This document shows, in pieces, positions 47,706 to 56,774 of a DNA stretch of 64,000 nucleotides. Source of the stretch: Domibacillus sp. DTU_2020_1001157_1_SI_ALB_TIR_016 (lineage in GTDB: Bacteria; Bacillota; Bacilli; Bacillales; Domibacillaceae); contig NZ_CP135439.1 of assembly GCF_032341995.1 (NCBI RefSeq), positions 992,001 to 1,056,000 on the forward strand, in the 5' to 3' direction. Both the position numbers and the translations under genes were made by a program. Every line of letters begins with the position of its first letter. The stretch's first letter is position 1. The notes under the pieces were generated by a model. The model had not been told where the DNA came from. It was given only the letters and a program-made list of their open reading frames with translations, and did not search any database.

Positions 47706-48506
47706 ATGTCTACCATGAAATTAAAAAGAGAACTTGAACAAACGCTTAAACAGCCGAATCGAACCATTGTATATGACCGTGAAAAAGAAGAAATGCGGAT
47801 TGAAAACAGTGAAACGAAAAAAGGCGTCACAGTAGCACTGGGCGGCATTTTGGCTAAATTTGAAGGCAATGTTCAAAAAGCAGCTGAGGAAACGATTTAT
47901 TATGTAAATGAAGCGTTAAATGCATTCGATGGAGCCGGGCAAAAAGAAGAAAAAGAAAAGCAGATTTTTCCGGTAATCCGGGCCGCCTCCTTTCCAACAG
48001 AGGCGGAGGAAGGTGTGCCGCTTTTTTGGGATGAACATACAGCAGAAACCCGTATATACTATGCGGTTGATCTTGGTACCACTTACCGGCTGATCGATGA
48101 GAGGCTCATGAAAAAAGAAGGATGGACAGCAGAGCAAATACGGGAAATAGCCCGTTTTAACCTGCGCTCTCTGCCGCTTGAGATGAAACAGGATACAGTA
48201 GCGGGAAATATCTTTTATTTTTTGAATTCAAATGATGGCTATGATGCCACTCGTATTTTAAATGACCGGTTTTTAAAGGAAATGAGTGAGAAAATAGAAG
48301 GAGCGATGACGGTTTCTATTCCGCATGGGGATGTACTCATTATTGGGGACATTCGGAATGAAACAGGCTATGACATATTGGCACAGATGGCGATGAGCTT
48401 TTTCGCGGCCGGCCGTGTTCCGATCACCGCTCTTTCTTTTGTGTATGAAGAAGGACACCTTGAACCAATCTTTATTTTAGCTAAAAACCGTCCGCGTAAA
48501 GAGTAA
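47706..48506 (+). CDS. ytpQ: YtpQ, DUF1444 protein
   Basis: A 266-residue soluble protein of the DUF1444/UPF0354 family, start [17 protein letters not shown], with [18 protein letters not shown] near the C terminus. Function is unknown. It has GGGGGGA upstream and lies after the M42 peptidase; B. subtilis has the thioredoxin-like ytpP between them and ytpR after ytpQ, and both are missing here. The last codons and stop are part of a terminator stem. Confidence 0.87.
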   Translation: MSTMKLKRELEQTLKQPNRTIVYDREKEEMRIENSETKKGVTVALGGILAKFEGNVQKAAEETIYYVNEALNAFDGAGQKEEKEKQIFPVIRAASFPTEAEEGVPLFWDEHTAETRIYYAVDLGTTYRLIDERLMKKEGWTAEQIREIARFNLRSLPLEMKQDTVAGNIFYFLNSNDGYDATRILNDRFLKEMSEKIEGAMTVSIPHGDVLIIGDIRNETGYDILAQMAMSFFAAGRVPITALSFVYEEGHLEPIFILAKNRPRKE

Positions 48507-48530
48507 CGTCTTTAGCGGACGGTTCTTTTT
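48486..48530 (+). terminator. ytpQ terminator, starting inside the gene
   Basis: Arms AACCGTCCGC / GCGGACGGTT continue with TAAAGA / TCTTTA around the TAA stop; five T residues follow. One extra G interrupts the stem. Confidence 0.85.
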
Positions 48531-48627
48531 CATCCCCATCTATTTTCCCAAAATTTCGTTTTTCTGTTAACAAATCGTGTATAGTTGGTACAATGAAAAA
48601 GACTTTAAGGAGAAAGAGTGATTACAA

Positions 48628-50907
48628 ATGAGTCTGTTTAAAAAAATTCTCTCCTATTTCAGAGAAGAAATTGAAATCATTGAAGTAGATGAAACGAAAC
48701 CAGTCGATGCTGATACAGTTGAAGAGCCAAAACCAGAGCCGGTGGAAGAGCCGCCGCCGCGCCAGGCTCCAGCCCCTGCTGCTTTTGAGCAGAAGCGCGC
48801 CATTCCTTCGCTTCCATCCGTGCAGCAGCTTTCTACGCGTGTAGCATACCGGTATCCGACTGTAAAGCGGAGCGGACATGAGGAAAGTCCACGCCGCTCG
48901 CCGCGCCTCACCCGGCACGAGCCTGCTTCTGCTGCGCCGGTTGAATCATCGAGGAGTGAGCAGGGACACAAGCCAGCGTATACTTCTGCGTCAGGAGCAT
49001 CACGTATTGCACCGCGGCCGTTTAAGCCGACAGAGATTCCATCACCTATTTATGGATTTCGGTCCCGGCCGGTGAAAGAAGATATACGCAGTGTACGCAG
49101 CGAAGAGCGGGAAAAAAGGAATGAGCCGCTTCTGCTGTTTTCAAAAGAGCAAGCGAAGCGTCCGTTTGAACGGAAGAAGGAAGCACCTATACAAGAGGTG
49201 CCAAGACGGGAAGTACCAAAGCCGAAGGAGGAAGAGGAGGCGCCTGCACAAAAGCCGGCCGTTCTTTATCCAGAAAAGAGCATGCCTTCCGAGCAAAAAG
49301 AAAAGCCGAGAGAACGGCGCCATTCCCCTTTTAACGTTGTCATGCTGAAGAAAGATCGCGAGAAAATTACAAAGCCTAAGCCGGCATTGAAGCAGCAGCC
49401 CCAGTCCGCTTCTGCTCCATCCAACGTGCCTGCCGCCAAAGCCAAAGAGGACAAGCCGCCTGTACAGGAACCGATGGTGATCCCTGAGAAAATAAATCGT
49501 CCGCCGCTCTCGTTTTTAACACCGCCGGCACAGGAATCAGCTGACGATACTTGGGTACAGGAGAAGTCAGCTCTGCTGAATGAAACATTGAAAAGCTTTA
49601 ATATCAATGCACATGTGACTGGAGTAACCACTGGCCCGTCTATTACGCGCTTTGAAGTAACACCGGCGATCGGGGTTAAAGTGAGCAAGATTGTTAGTTT
49701 AACAGACGATATTAAACGCAGTCTTGCCGCGCGGACGATTCGAATTGAAGCACCAATTCCAGGCACCCAGGTGGTCGGAATTGAACTCCCTAATGAAAAA
49801 AGCCGCCCGGTCTATATCAGTGAAATTATCGGACACAGCCGTTTTCAATCACATTCTTCGCCGCTGGCTTCCGCGCTGGGCCTTGATATTGCCGGAAATC
49901 CGGTTGTGCTGGATTTGCAAAAAATGCCGCACGGGCTCATTGCCGGTGCGACTGGCTCAGGGAAAAGCGTCTGTATTAATTCCATTTTAGTTAGTCTTTT
50001 GTACAAAGCAGCGCCTCATGAACTCAAACTGCTTCTCATTGACCCGAAAATGGTTGAGTTAACGCCGTATAATGGCATTCCGCATTTAGCGAGCCCGGTG
50101 ATCACGGATGTAAAGGCAGCGACTGCGGCATTGAAATGGGCGGTAGAAGAGATGGAGCGGCGGTATCAGCTTTTTGTCCATGCAGGTGTAAGGGACATGG
50201 CTTCTTACAATGCAAAAGTGAAAGCATCGGAATTCAATGAACCGCATCTACCGTATTTGGTCATAGTGATTGATGAATTGGCAGATTTAATGATGATGGC
50301 ACCAGGGGATGTAGAGGAGTCGATTTGCCGGATTGCCCAAAAAGCCCGTGCCTGCGGTATTCATTTGATTGTGGCAACCCAGCGCCCGTCTGTAGATGTT
50401 ATTACAGGTTTGATTAAAGCGAACATTCCAACGCGGATTGCCTTTTCTGTTTCTTCACAAATTGACTCGCGCACGATTTTAGATAAAGTAGGAGCGGAGA
50501 AACTGCTTGGAAAAGGGGACATGCTGTTCCTAAATAACGGTGCGAGCGAATCTGTCCGTCTGCAGGGAACGTTTGTAACCAATGAGGAAATTGATGAAGT
50601 GGTTCAATTTGCAAAAGCACAGCAGCAGCCCGATTATTTGTTTAAGCAGGAAGAGCTGCTGCAAAAAGCAGCCGTTCATGATGAAGAAGATGAACTGTTT
50701 CAAGAAGCCTGTGAGCTGGTAGTCCGCCAGGGAGGCGCTTCGACTTCTATGCTGCAGCGGAATTTAAAGGTAGGCTATAATCGCGCTGCCCGCTTGATTG
50801 AAATAATGGAAGAAAAAGGTCTTGTTTCTGGCCAGCGGGCGGGACGGCCGCGGGAAGTGTTGATTTCGGAAGAAGAGCTGCTGACTTATTTCGAAGAATC
50901 AAATTAA
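48628..50907 (+). CDS. sftA: DNA translocase SftA (FtsK/SpoIIIE family)
   Basis: SftA is a soluble FtsK-type motor that moves trapped chromosome away from the closing septum. Here it has 759 residues. The first 300 residues are a low-complexity linker rich in Pro, Glu, Arg and Lys with no membrane helix, which separates it from SpoIIIE. The motor holds a Walker A GATGSGKS (about residue 440), a Walker B LVIVIDELADLMM (about 545) and ATQRPSVDVITG. The last 70 residues form the winged-helix gamma domain that reads SRS-type DNA motifs. A promoter TTAACA-N16-TACAAT precedes it. It is shorter than the B. subtilis protein (about 950), the loss being in the linker. Confidence 0.92.
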   Translation: MSLFKKILSYFREEIEIIEVDETKPVDADTVEEPKPEPVEEPPPRQAPAPAAFEQKRAIPSLPSVQQLSTRVAYRYPTVKRSGHEESPRRSPRLTRHEPASAAPVESSRSEQGHKPAYTSASGASRIAPRPFKPTEIPSPIYGFRSRPVKEDIRSVRSEEREKRNEPLLLFSKEQAKRPFERKKEAPIQEVPRREVPKPKEEEEAPAQKPAVLYPEKSMPSEQKEKPRERRHSPFNVVMLKKDREKITKPKPALKQQPQSASAPSNVPAAKAKEDKPPVQEPMVIPEKINRPPLSFLTPPAQESADDTWVQEKSALLNETLKSFNINAHVTGVTTGPSITRFEVTPAIGVKVSKIVSLTDDIKRSLAARTIRIEAPIPGTQVVGIELPNEKSRPVYISEIIGHSRFQSHSSPLASALGLDIAGNPVVLDLQKMPHGLIAGATGSGKSVCINSILVSLLYKAAPHELKLLLIDPKMVELTPYNGIPHLASPVITDVKAATAALKWAVEEMERRYQLFVHAGVRDMASYNAKVKASEFNEPHLPYLVIVIDELADLMMMAPGDVEESICRIAQKARACGIHLIVATQRPSVDVITGLIKANIPTRIAFSVSSQIDSRTILDKVGAEKLLGKGDMLFLNNGASESVRLQGTFVTNEEIDEVVQFAKAQQQPDYLFKQEELLQKAAVHDEEDELFQEACELVVRQGGASTSMLQRNLKVGYNRAARLIEIMEEKGLVSGQRAGRPREVLISEEELLTYFEESN

Positions 50908-50935
50908 CCGGCCGGTGCATATGCACCGGTTTTTT
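50907..50935 (+). terminator. sftA terminator
   Basis: A self-complementary CCGGTGCATATGCACCGG followed by six T residues, directly after the stop codon. Confidence 0.82.
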
Positions 50936-51060
50936 GAAGAATAGTCACACTCTGAAAAAAATGCTATAATGGACAAATGCAATGATTGACTGCCTTCCGT
51001 TTCAAATGAGGCGGGAATACATATACTACATGTAAAAGGCTAGAGAATGCTGGAGGTTTA

Positions 51061-52362
51061 ATGATGACAACCTATCATTTTGTTGGAATAAAAGGCTCTG
51101 GAATGAGCGCCCTCGCCCATATTCTTCACGATAAAGGGTATACCGTGCAGGGATCTGACGTAGAAAAAACATTTTTTACACAAAAAGCGCTTGAAGAAGC
51201 AGGCATTTTAATTTTGCCATTTAACGAAAATAATATTCAAGAAGGCATGACAGTTATTGCGGGAAATGCTTTCGGAGATGATCACGAAGAAATCAAACGC
51301 GCTCATGAAATGAACGTGCCGGTGATCCGCTATCACAAGTTTTTAGGAGATTTTATTCAAAACTTTACGAGCGTGGCGATTACAGGCTCACACGGGAAAA
51401 CGTCTACAACCGGCTTGATGGCACATGTTGTAAGCGGCTCGGCGCCAACGTCTTATTTGATTGGAGATGGAACAGGCCGCGGAGCAAAAGATGCAGCTTA
51501 TTTTGTATTTGAAGCATGTGAATACCGCCGTCATTTCCTATCTTATTCGCCAGATTACGCCGTTATGACGAATATCGATTTCGATCATCCGGATTATTTT
51601 GCTGATGTGCAGGATGTTGTTTCTGCTTTTCAACAAATGGCCATGCAGGTGAAAAAGGGTATTTTCGCATGCGGTGATGACGAGTATTTGCAGGGCATTC
51701 AAGCGAACGTACCGGTTGTTTTTTATGGCTTTGGCGATGAAAATGATTTCCAGGCACGCAATACGTCTTTTGACGAAAAAGGAACCACTTTTGATGTGTT
51801 TGTCCGGAATGAATTTTATGCGACGTTCCGAATCCCTGGATACGGCGATCATAACGTTTTAAACGCTCTGTCAGTCATTGGTTTATGCCACTACGAGGAT
51901 ATTGATACAGACATCGTAAAAGAGCGGCTGCTGACATTCTCGGGTGTAAAACGCCGCTTCTCTGAAAAGCAGGCGGGAGGACAGGTGCTGATTGACGATT
52001 ATGCGCACCATCCAACTGAAATTCGTGCAACGATTAATGCAGCACGCCAAAAATATCCGAACCGTGAAATCGTAGCCGTATTCCAGCCGCATACGTTTTC
52101 TCGTACACAGACTTTCCTTGATGCATTTGCAGACAGCTTAAATGGAGCAGATGCGGTTTACTTGTGTGATATTTTCGGATCAGCCCGTGAAAACCACGGC
52201 AAATTGACGATTGAAGATCTTCAAGAAAAAATTCCAGGCGCACAGCTTATCAAAGAAGACGGTACGCCGGTTTTAAGAAAGCATGAAAACAGCGTTTTAA
52301 TTTTTATGGGCGCTGGTGACATTCAGAAATTCCAGGCTGCTTACGAAGAACAGCTTGCTTAA
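51061..52362 (+). CDS. murC: UDP-N-acetylmuramate-L-alanine ligase
   Basis: MurC adds L-alanine to UDP-MurNAc, the first amino acid of the peptidoglycan stem. The 433-residue protein has the N-terminal [16 protein letters not shown], the ATP loop [26 protein letters not shown], and the Mur-ligase C-terminal [10 protein letters not shown] and [14 protein letters not shown] lies eight bases before the start; ATG at 51061 or 51064 may be used. TATAAT at 50963-50968 gives it its own promoter and a leader of about 90 bases without clear structure. Confidence 0.96.
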   Translation: MMTTYHFVGIKGSGMSALAHILHDKGYTVQGSDVEKTFFTQKALEEAGILILPFNENNIQEGMTVIAGNAFGDDHEEIKRAHEMNVPVIRYHKFLGDFIQNFTSVAITGSHGKTSTTGLMAHVVSGSAPTSYLIGDGTGRGAKDAAYFVFEACEYRRHFLSYSPDYAVMTNIDFDHPDYFADVQDVVSAFQQMAMQVKKGIFACGDDEYLQGIQANVPVVFYGFGDENDFQARNTSFDEKGTTFDVFVRNEFYATFRIPGYGDHNVLNALSVIGLCHYEDIDTDIVKERLLTFSGVKRRFSEKQAGGQVLIDDYAHHPTEIRATINAARQKYPNREIVAVFQPHTFSRTQTFLDAFADSLNGADAVYLCDIFGSARENHGKLTIEDLQEKIPGAQLIKEDGTPVLRKHENSVLIFMGAGDIQKFQAAYEEQLA

Positions 52363-52370
52363 TGAAAAAT

Positions 52371-52405
52371 GCCTGCTGCCGTTATCCGGCAGCAGGCGTT
52401 TTTTA
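52371..52405. terminator. Terminator between murC and the M29 aminopeptidase
   Basis: Arms GCCTGCTGCCG / CGGCAGCAGGC around a 5-base loop with a six-T tail on the plus strand. Confidence 0.87.
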
Positions 52406-52422
52406 TGGAGCAAATTCACTTT

Positions 52423-53538
52423 TTACTTTAAGTTTTCTGGATTCAAGCCTTCAAGTTCCGGCAGAACAAACCGGCCATCCTTTCGGATCAATACGTCATC
52501 AAACCAAATTTCACCGCCGCCGTATTCCGGACGCTGAATATTGACCATATCCCAGTGAATATTCGAATGATTGCCGTTATAAGCCTCTTCATAGCATTCA
52601 CCGGGCGTGAAATGAAAGCTGCCGTCAATTTTTTCATCGAATAAAATATCCTGCATCGGATGAAGAATATAAGGATTGACGCCGATGGCAAATTCACCGA
52701 TAAACCGAGCCCCTTCATCAGTATCAAAAATGTCATTGATTCGTTTAACGTCGTTAGAATGTGCATCAATAATTTTCCCGTTTTCAAACCGCAGTTTTAC
52801 ATTTTCAAACGTAAAGCCTTCATAAGGAGAAGGCGTATTAAAAGAAATCACGCCGTTCACAGAATCACGCACAGGCGCAGTGTATACTTCACCATCCGGA
52901 ATATTCAGCTGACCCGCGCATTTAACAGCAGGAATATCCTTAATGGAAAAAGTTAAATCTGTTCCAGGTCCTTTAAGCTGTACGCGGTCTGTGCGGTTCA
53001 TGAGCGCTACAAGCGGCTCCATCGCTGCATCCATTTTGCTGTAGTCCAGGTTACATACATCGAAATAAAAATCTTCAAACGCCTCTGTGCTCATTTTGGC
53101 AAGCTGCGCCATAGAAGATGTCGGATAGCGAAGAACAACCCATTTTGTTTTCGGTACCCGAATGTCACGGTGTACTTTTTTGCCGATCGTATTGCCGTGG
53201 ATTTTCATTTTTTCTGCCGGCACATCAGCATGCTCATTTATATTATCACCGGCCCGCAGACCAATATAAGCGTCCATTTCCTTCATTACATTCGCTTCAA
53301 AATCGGCCATAAGGTCAAATTGGCCTTCCTGCGCACCCATCAGAAGGGAGCGGTCTACTCTGTGGTCCTTTAATAGCACGTAGGGCCATCCTCCAGCTTT
53401 ATATGCTTCTTCTATCAGCGCAGTGACCAATTCGCGCTGCAGGCCAAAGTTTTCAATCAATACTTTTTCACCGGGTTGTATTTGGCAAGAGTAGTTGATC
53501 AAATTGGCAGCTAATGTTTGAATGCGTGAATCTTTCAT
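52423..53538 (-). CDS. ampS: M29-family aminopeptidase (AmpS-like)
   Basis: A 371-residue metal aminopeptidase of the AmpS/AmpT type. Family landmarks are GEKVLIENFG near the N terminus, the metal-binding Glu in FIGEFAIGVN, DEKIDGSFHFTPGECYEEAY, HSNIHWDMVN and GGGEIWFDDVLIRKDGRFV. It trims N-terminal residues from peptides in the cytoplasm. The start follows TTAGGAGGATG on the minus strand. It is a single gene, convergent with murC and divergent from ytxG. Confidence 0.91.
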   Translation of the reverse strand: MKDSRIQTLAANLINYSCQIQPGEKVLIENFGLQRELVTALIEEAYKAGGWPYVLLKDHRVDRSLLMGAQEGQFDLMADFEANVMKEMDAYIGLRAGDNINEHADVPAEKMKIHGNTIGKKVHRDIRVPKTKWVVLRYPTSSMAQLAKMSTEAFEDFYFDVCNLDYSKMDAAMEPLVALMNRTDRVQLKGPGTDLTFSIKDIPAVKCAGQLNIPDGEVYTAPVRDSVNGVISFNTPSPYEGFTFENVKLRFENGKIIDAHSNDVKRINDIFDTDEGARFIGEFAIGVNPYILHPMQDILFDEKIDGSFHFTPGECYEEAYNGNHSNIHWDMVNIQRPEYGGGEIWFDDVLIRKDGRFVLPELEGLNPENLK

Positions 53539-53635
53539 AAAATCATCCTCCTAATCCTTTTTATTGTACGATTTCCCAAAACTTTGTGCAAAAAGCAGGA
53601 AATTTAATTGTAAAAAAAGAAATAATAAAATTAGT

Positions 53636-53660
53636 GTTTATAATCATAAGCACAGGGTAA
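53636..53660 (+). promoter_or_regulatory. SigB-type promoter of ytxGHJ
   Basis: GTTTAT (53636-53641), 13 bases, GGGTAA (53655-53660) fits the SigB consensus GTTTAA / GGGTAT with one mismatch in each box. In B. subtilis ytxGHJ is a SigB (and SigH) operon. Confidence 0.75.
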
Positions 53661-53696
53661 TTTTATTACATAAATAAACGTTGGAGGTGTCCCGGA

Positions 53697-54185
53697 GTGG
53701 AAATTATTCTTTATTTGAGTGCGGCGGTTGCGGCTATCGCGTTTTTAATTCTGGTCCTTAATTTGTCCAGAACATTAAAATCAGTCGATAACACGCTTGA
53801 TACTCTATCCCGTACAGTTGACCGCCTAGAAGGGCAATTGAAGAATGTGACAGCGGAGACGGCTGAACTGTTACATAAAACGAATGCGCTGGCTGAGGAT
53901 GTTCAGCATAAAACGGAGCAGCTGAATACAGTTGTTTATGCTGTAAAGGATGTTGGTTCATCTGTTCATAACTTGAACCATTCATTGAAAAAGGTGACAA
54001 CAACCGTTGCATCCCAAGTAGAAAAAAATCAATACAAAATTTCTCAAGCTGTGCAATGGGGAAATGTTATAAAGCAGCTGGTTGACAAATTTAAACAGGA
54101 CGAAAAAACTACAGCAGGTTCCCCGTCCCCAGCAGGGCGCACAGAAGCTTTACCAGCTCCAGCTTACAAAAACAACGACATATGA
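53697..54185 (+). CDS. ytxG: YtxG, DUF948 general stress protein
   Basis: A 162-residue protein with an N-terminal membrane helix (LYLSAAVAAIAFLILVLNLS) followed by a long coiled coil (DNTLDTLSRTVDRLEGQLKN and on) and a short disordered tail. This is the DUF948/YtxG pattern. Function is unknown beyond SigB-linked stress expression in B. subtilis. The start is a GTG after TTGGAGGTG. ytxH follows 51 bases later in the same operon. Confidence 0.88.
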   Translation: MEIILYLSAAVAAIAFLILVLNLSRTLKSVDNTLDTLSRTVDRLEGQLKNVTAETAELLHKTNALAEDVQHKTEQLNTVVYAVKDVGSSVHNLNHSLKKVTTTVASQVEKNQYKISQAVQWGNVIKQLVDKFKQDEKTTAGSPSPAGRTEALPAPAYKNNDI

Positions 54186-54236
54186 ATGACTAAAAAGTAA
54201 AGCATAACGACTAAATTTGAAGAGGAGCGTTTACCC

Positions 54237-55046
54237 ATGAGAACTAAAAACACATATGATCAGTTTAATATTAAAAAGAATGGGGTTAATTCACCTCAAT
54301 ATCCAATTCAGGCTCAACCTCAATATGACAGCTTTGATTTGAGTACAGACCGTTATGATTATGAAGAGTCAATGAATACGAAAGACTTTGTTACAGGCGC
54401 TATCTTTGGTGCAGTTGTTGGTGCTGCGGCCGCTTTGATGCTTGCACCTAAATCAGGTACAGAACTGCGCAGCAGCTTAAATTCGCAGGCTGGCTCTTTA
54501 AAAGAGCGTGCCAGCGGCTTAACGGATACGGCAAAAGATAAAACATCTTCTTTAACAAGCGCAGTGCAGGAAAAATCATCTGCTTTAATGGATAAAGTGA
54601 AGTCCATGAAGTCATCTGAAAATGCTGACTCAGGAACTGAAACAATGAATTCGACATCGCTAGATGAGAAAAAAGAAGATGCAAAATCGGTTGTAGACAG
54701 CGTAGCAGAAGCGGTAAAAGATAAAGTAGATACAACAGCTGATACAGCTAAAACAAAGCTTGATGAAACAAAAAAAGCGTTTGACGAAGCAGAAAAAGCA
54801 AAAAATAATTCAAATCAAACAAGCAGCAATACATCAAGCAATACATCAACTTCAACCTCGACAGCGACGGTTTCGAGCACAACAGCATCAACGAATGCTA
54901 CTTCTGCCGGATGGGTCGACCCAGCTGACAAAGGCATTAATGAAAAAAAGAAAAACGGCGGCTTAAATAACAACAATAATAACAACAATAATAATAACAA
55001 CAACAGAAATAACAACAACTCAAATAAAAAGTTTAACAACAAATAA
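54237..55046 (+). CDS. ytxH: YtxH-domain protein with long low-complexity tail
   Basis: A 269-residue protein. Residues about 45-85 hold the YtxH core: a glycine- and alanine-rich membrane helix (FVTGAIFGAVVGAAAALMLA) and PKSGTELRSSL. Residues 85-190 form Lys/Ser/Asp-rich amphipathic helices like LEA proteins (SVAEAVKDKVDTTADTAKTK). Then come a Ser/Thr stretch and, after WVDPADKGINEKKK, a C terminus that is mostly asparagine. B. subtilis YtxH is about 150 residues, so the tail is an unusual extension. Stress protection is a family guess. Confidence 0.87.
   Translation: MRTKNTYDQFNIKKNGVNSPQYPIQAQPQYDSFDLSTDRYDYEESMNTKDFVTGAIFGAVVGAAAALMLAPKSGTELRSSLNSQAGSLKERASGLTDTAKDKTSSLTSAVQEKSSALMDKVKSMKSSENADSGTETMNSTSLDEKKEDAKSVVDSVAEAVKDKVDTTADTAKTKLDETKKAFDEAEKAKNNSNQTSSNTSSNTSTSTSTATVSSTTASTNATSAGWVDPADKGINEKKKNGGLNNNNNNNNNNNNNRNNNNSNKKFNNK
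54966..55042 (+). repeat. AAC/AAT codon run coding poly-asparagine
   Basis: Thirteen Asn codons in a row, then RNNNNSNKKFNNK. AAC and AAT are mixed irregularly, so it is a cryptic rather than a pure trinucleotide repeat. Confidence 0.85.
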
Positions 55047-55048
55047 AA

Positions 55049-55076
55049 ATAAGCCGGACTTGTTCCGGCTTTTCAT
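55049..55076 (+). terminator. Terminator between ytxH and ytxJ
   Basis: Stem AAGCCGGA / TCCGGCTT with a short loop and TTTTC tail. It is weak enough for read-through into ytxJ. Confidence 0.7.
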
Positions 55077-55097
55077 TTTGAAAAAGGAGCTGTCAGG

Positions 55098-55418
55098 ATG
55101 CAGAAGATTATGTATATTGCGGAGTTTGAAGAACTTTTGGAAAGAAACGAGCCTTTCTTTTTACTAAAGCATAGTACCACATGTCCCATCAGCGCTGCCG
55201 CATATGAAGCATACGAATCATTTATAAAAGACCCTGATTCTGGTCAGCAGGGGGTCTACCTGGCGGTCCAGGAAGCGCGAGAATTATCCAATCATATTGC
55301 TCAAGTGACGGATATTCGACATGAATCTCCTCAGGTGATTTATTTTAAAAATGGAAAACCGGAGTGGAATGAATCTCATTGGAAAATCACAAAAGACCAG
55401 CTTGCTTCCGTTTTATAA
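55098..55418 (+). CDS. ytxJ: YtxJ, monothiol bacilliredoxin (BrxC)
   Basis: A 106-residue thioredoxin-fold protein with a single redox Cys in HSTTCPISAAAYEAY and the cis-Pro region in ESPQVIYFKNG. YtxJ/BrxC proteins remove bacillithiol from oxidised proteins. AAAAAGGAG lies upstream of the ATG. It follows ytxG and ytxH as in B. subtilis. Confidence 0.9.
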   Translation: MQKIMYIAEFEELLERNEPFFLLKHSTTCPISAAAYEAYESFIKDPDSGQQGVYLAVQEARELSNHIAQVTDIRHESPQVIYFKNGKPEWNESHWKITKDQLASVL

Positions 55419-55421
55419 GTC

Positions 55422-55452
55422 AAACCCAAACGAATTTCGTTTGGGTTTTTCT
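55422..55452 (+). terminator. ytxJ terminator
   Basis: Arms AACCCAAACGA / TCGTTTGGGTT with a short loop and five T residues. Confidence 0.87.
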
Positions 55453-55619
55453 GGTCCTTTTACTTTAATGCTTAAAAGCGTTTTAGTGATAAAGTAAAAT
55501 TATCGTGACTTTTCCAAACGGTTGATTTATAATAAATGTAATTAAAAATTGAATACGGCATTTGTTTGCTTTGAATTGAGGAAATATTTCGATTATATCA
55601 GTGTGGAAGGATGAGACAT

Positions 55620-56696
55620 GTGAGCAATCAGGAACTAGAACAGTTAAGAAGCAGAGTGGATGAAATGAATGTCCAGCTGCTAAAGTTAATTAACGAACGG
55701 GCAGAACTTGTTCAAGAAATCGGGCGTATCAAAGAAAAACAAGGTGTTAACCGTTACGATCCAGTTCGTGAACGCTCTATGCTTAATAATTTACTAGATA
55801 AAAACGATGGACCGTTTGAACGTTCCACTATTGAACATATTTTCAAAGAAATTTTCAAAGCAGGTCTTGAACTTCAAGAAGACGATCATCGAAAAGCGCT
55901 TCTTGTCTCAAGAAAGAAAAAGCAAGAAGATACTGTTGTGACGGTGCGGGGCCATAAAGTAGGAGAGGGCAATGTTACGTTTGTTTTTGGACCTTGCGCG
56001 GTTGAATCATACGAGCAAGTAGCAGAAGTGGCAAAATCGATCAAAGGCAAAGGATTGAAAATGATCCGCGGCGGTGCTTACAAGCCGCGTACGTCTCCAT
56101 ATGATTTCCAGGGACTCGGCTTAGAGGGGCTGAAAATTCTAAAGCGTGTAGCAGATGAATTTGACCTTGCAGTTGTCAGCGAAATTGTCAATCCGGCTGA
56201 TATTGAAACAGCTTGTGAATATATCGATGTCATTCAAATCGGTGCCCGTAATATGCAGAATTTTGAGCTCTTAAAAGCAGCAGGGGCTGTGAAAAAGCCT
56301 ATTTTGTTAAAACGCGGTTTAGCGGCTACTATTGATGAATTTATTAATGCAGCAGAGTATATTCTTGCCCAAGGAAACGATCAAGTCATTCTTTGCGAGC
56401 GGGGCATTCGTACTTATGAACGTGCTACGCGAAACACGCTTGATATTACCGCGGTGCCAATTTTAAAACAAGAAACGCATCTTCCTGTTTTCGTGGATGT
56501 TACGCATTCCACTGGACGACGTGATCTTCTTCTTCCAGCGGCAAAAGCAGGTATCGCAATCGGGGCAGACGGAATTATGGCAGAAGTGCATCCGGACCCG
56601 GCCGTTGCACTGTCTGATGCGGCGCAGCAGATGAATTTGCAACAATTTGATGAATTTTATGATGAGATTTTAAAATCTGTACCGGTAAAAGCATAA
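55620..56696 (+). CDS. aroA: DAHP synthase / chorismate mutase (AroA)
   Basis: A bifunctional 358-residue enzyme. Residues 1-90 are an AroQ chorismate mutase domain ([27 protein letters not shown]). The rest is a KDO8P-like type I-beta DAHP synthase joining PEP and erythrose-4-phosphate: [68 protein letters not shown]. The mutase domain mediates feedback by chorismate and prephenate. The start is a GTG at 55620, nine bases after GGAAGG, which gives exactly the length of the B. subtilis protein; the ATG at 55611 touches that site. It supplies chorismate to the menF branch. Confidence 0.94.
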   Translation: MSNQELEQLRSRVDEMNVQLLKLINERAELVQEIGRIKEKQGVNRYDPVRERSMLNNLLDKNDGPFERSTIEHIFKEIFKAGLELQEDDHRKALLVSRKKKQEDTVVTVRGHKVGEGNVTFVFGPCAVESYEQVAEVAKSIKGKGLKMIRGGAYKPRTSPYDFQGLGLEGLKILKRVADEFDLAVVSEIVNPADIETACEYIDVIQIGARNMQNFELLKAAGAVKKPILLKRGLAATIDEFINAAEYILAQGNDQVILCERGIRTYERATRNTLDITAVPILKQETHLPVFVDVTHSTGRRDLLLPAAKAGIAIGADGIMAEVHPDPAVALSDAAQQMNLQQFDEFYDEILKSVPVKA

Positions 56697-56703
56697 AATT
56701 AGA

Positions 56704-56732
56704 GCTCCTGTGTTTGCACAGGAGCCTTTTTT
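56704..56732 (+). terminator. aroA terminator
   Basis: Arms GCTCCTGTG / CACAGGAGC with a 4-base loop, then C and six T residues. ccpA begins 43 bases on. Confidence 0.85.
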
Positions 56733-56774
56733 CGTTAATATAGAGAGAAAGAAACGAAAAGGAGCTATTACCCG

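Noticed and set aside
48541..48555. CodY-like TATTTTCCCAAAATT upstream of sftA
   Set aside because: Three mismatches including the centre, and no known link between CodY and sftA.
55472..55485. cre-like AAAAGCGTTTT core upstream of aroA
   Set aside because: Lacks the outer TG and CA of the consensus and lies far from the TATAAT of aroA.
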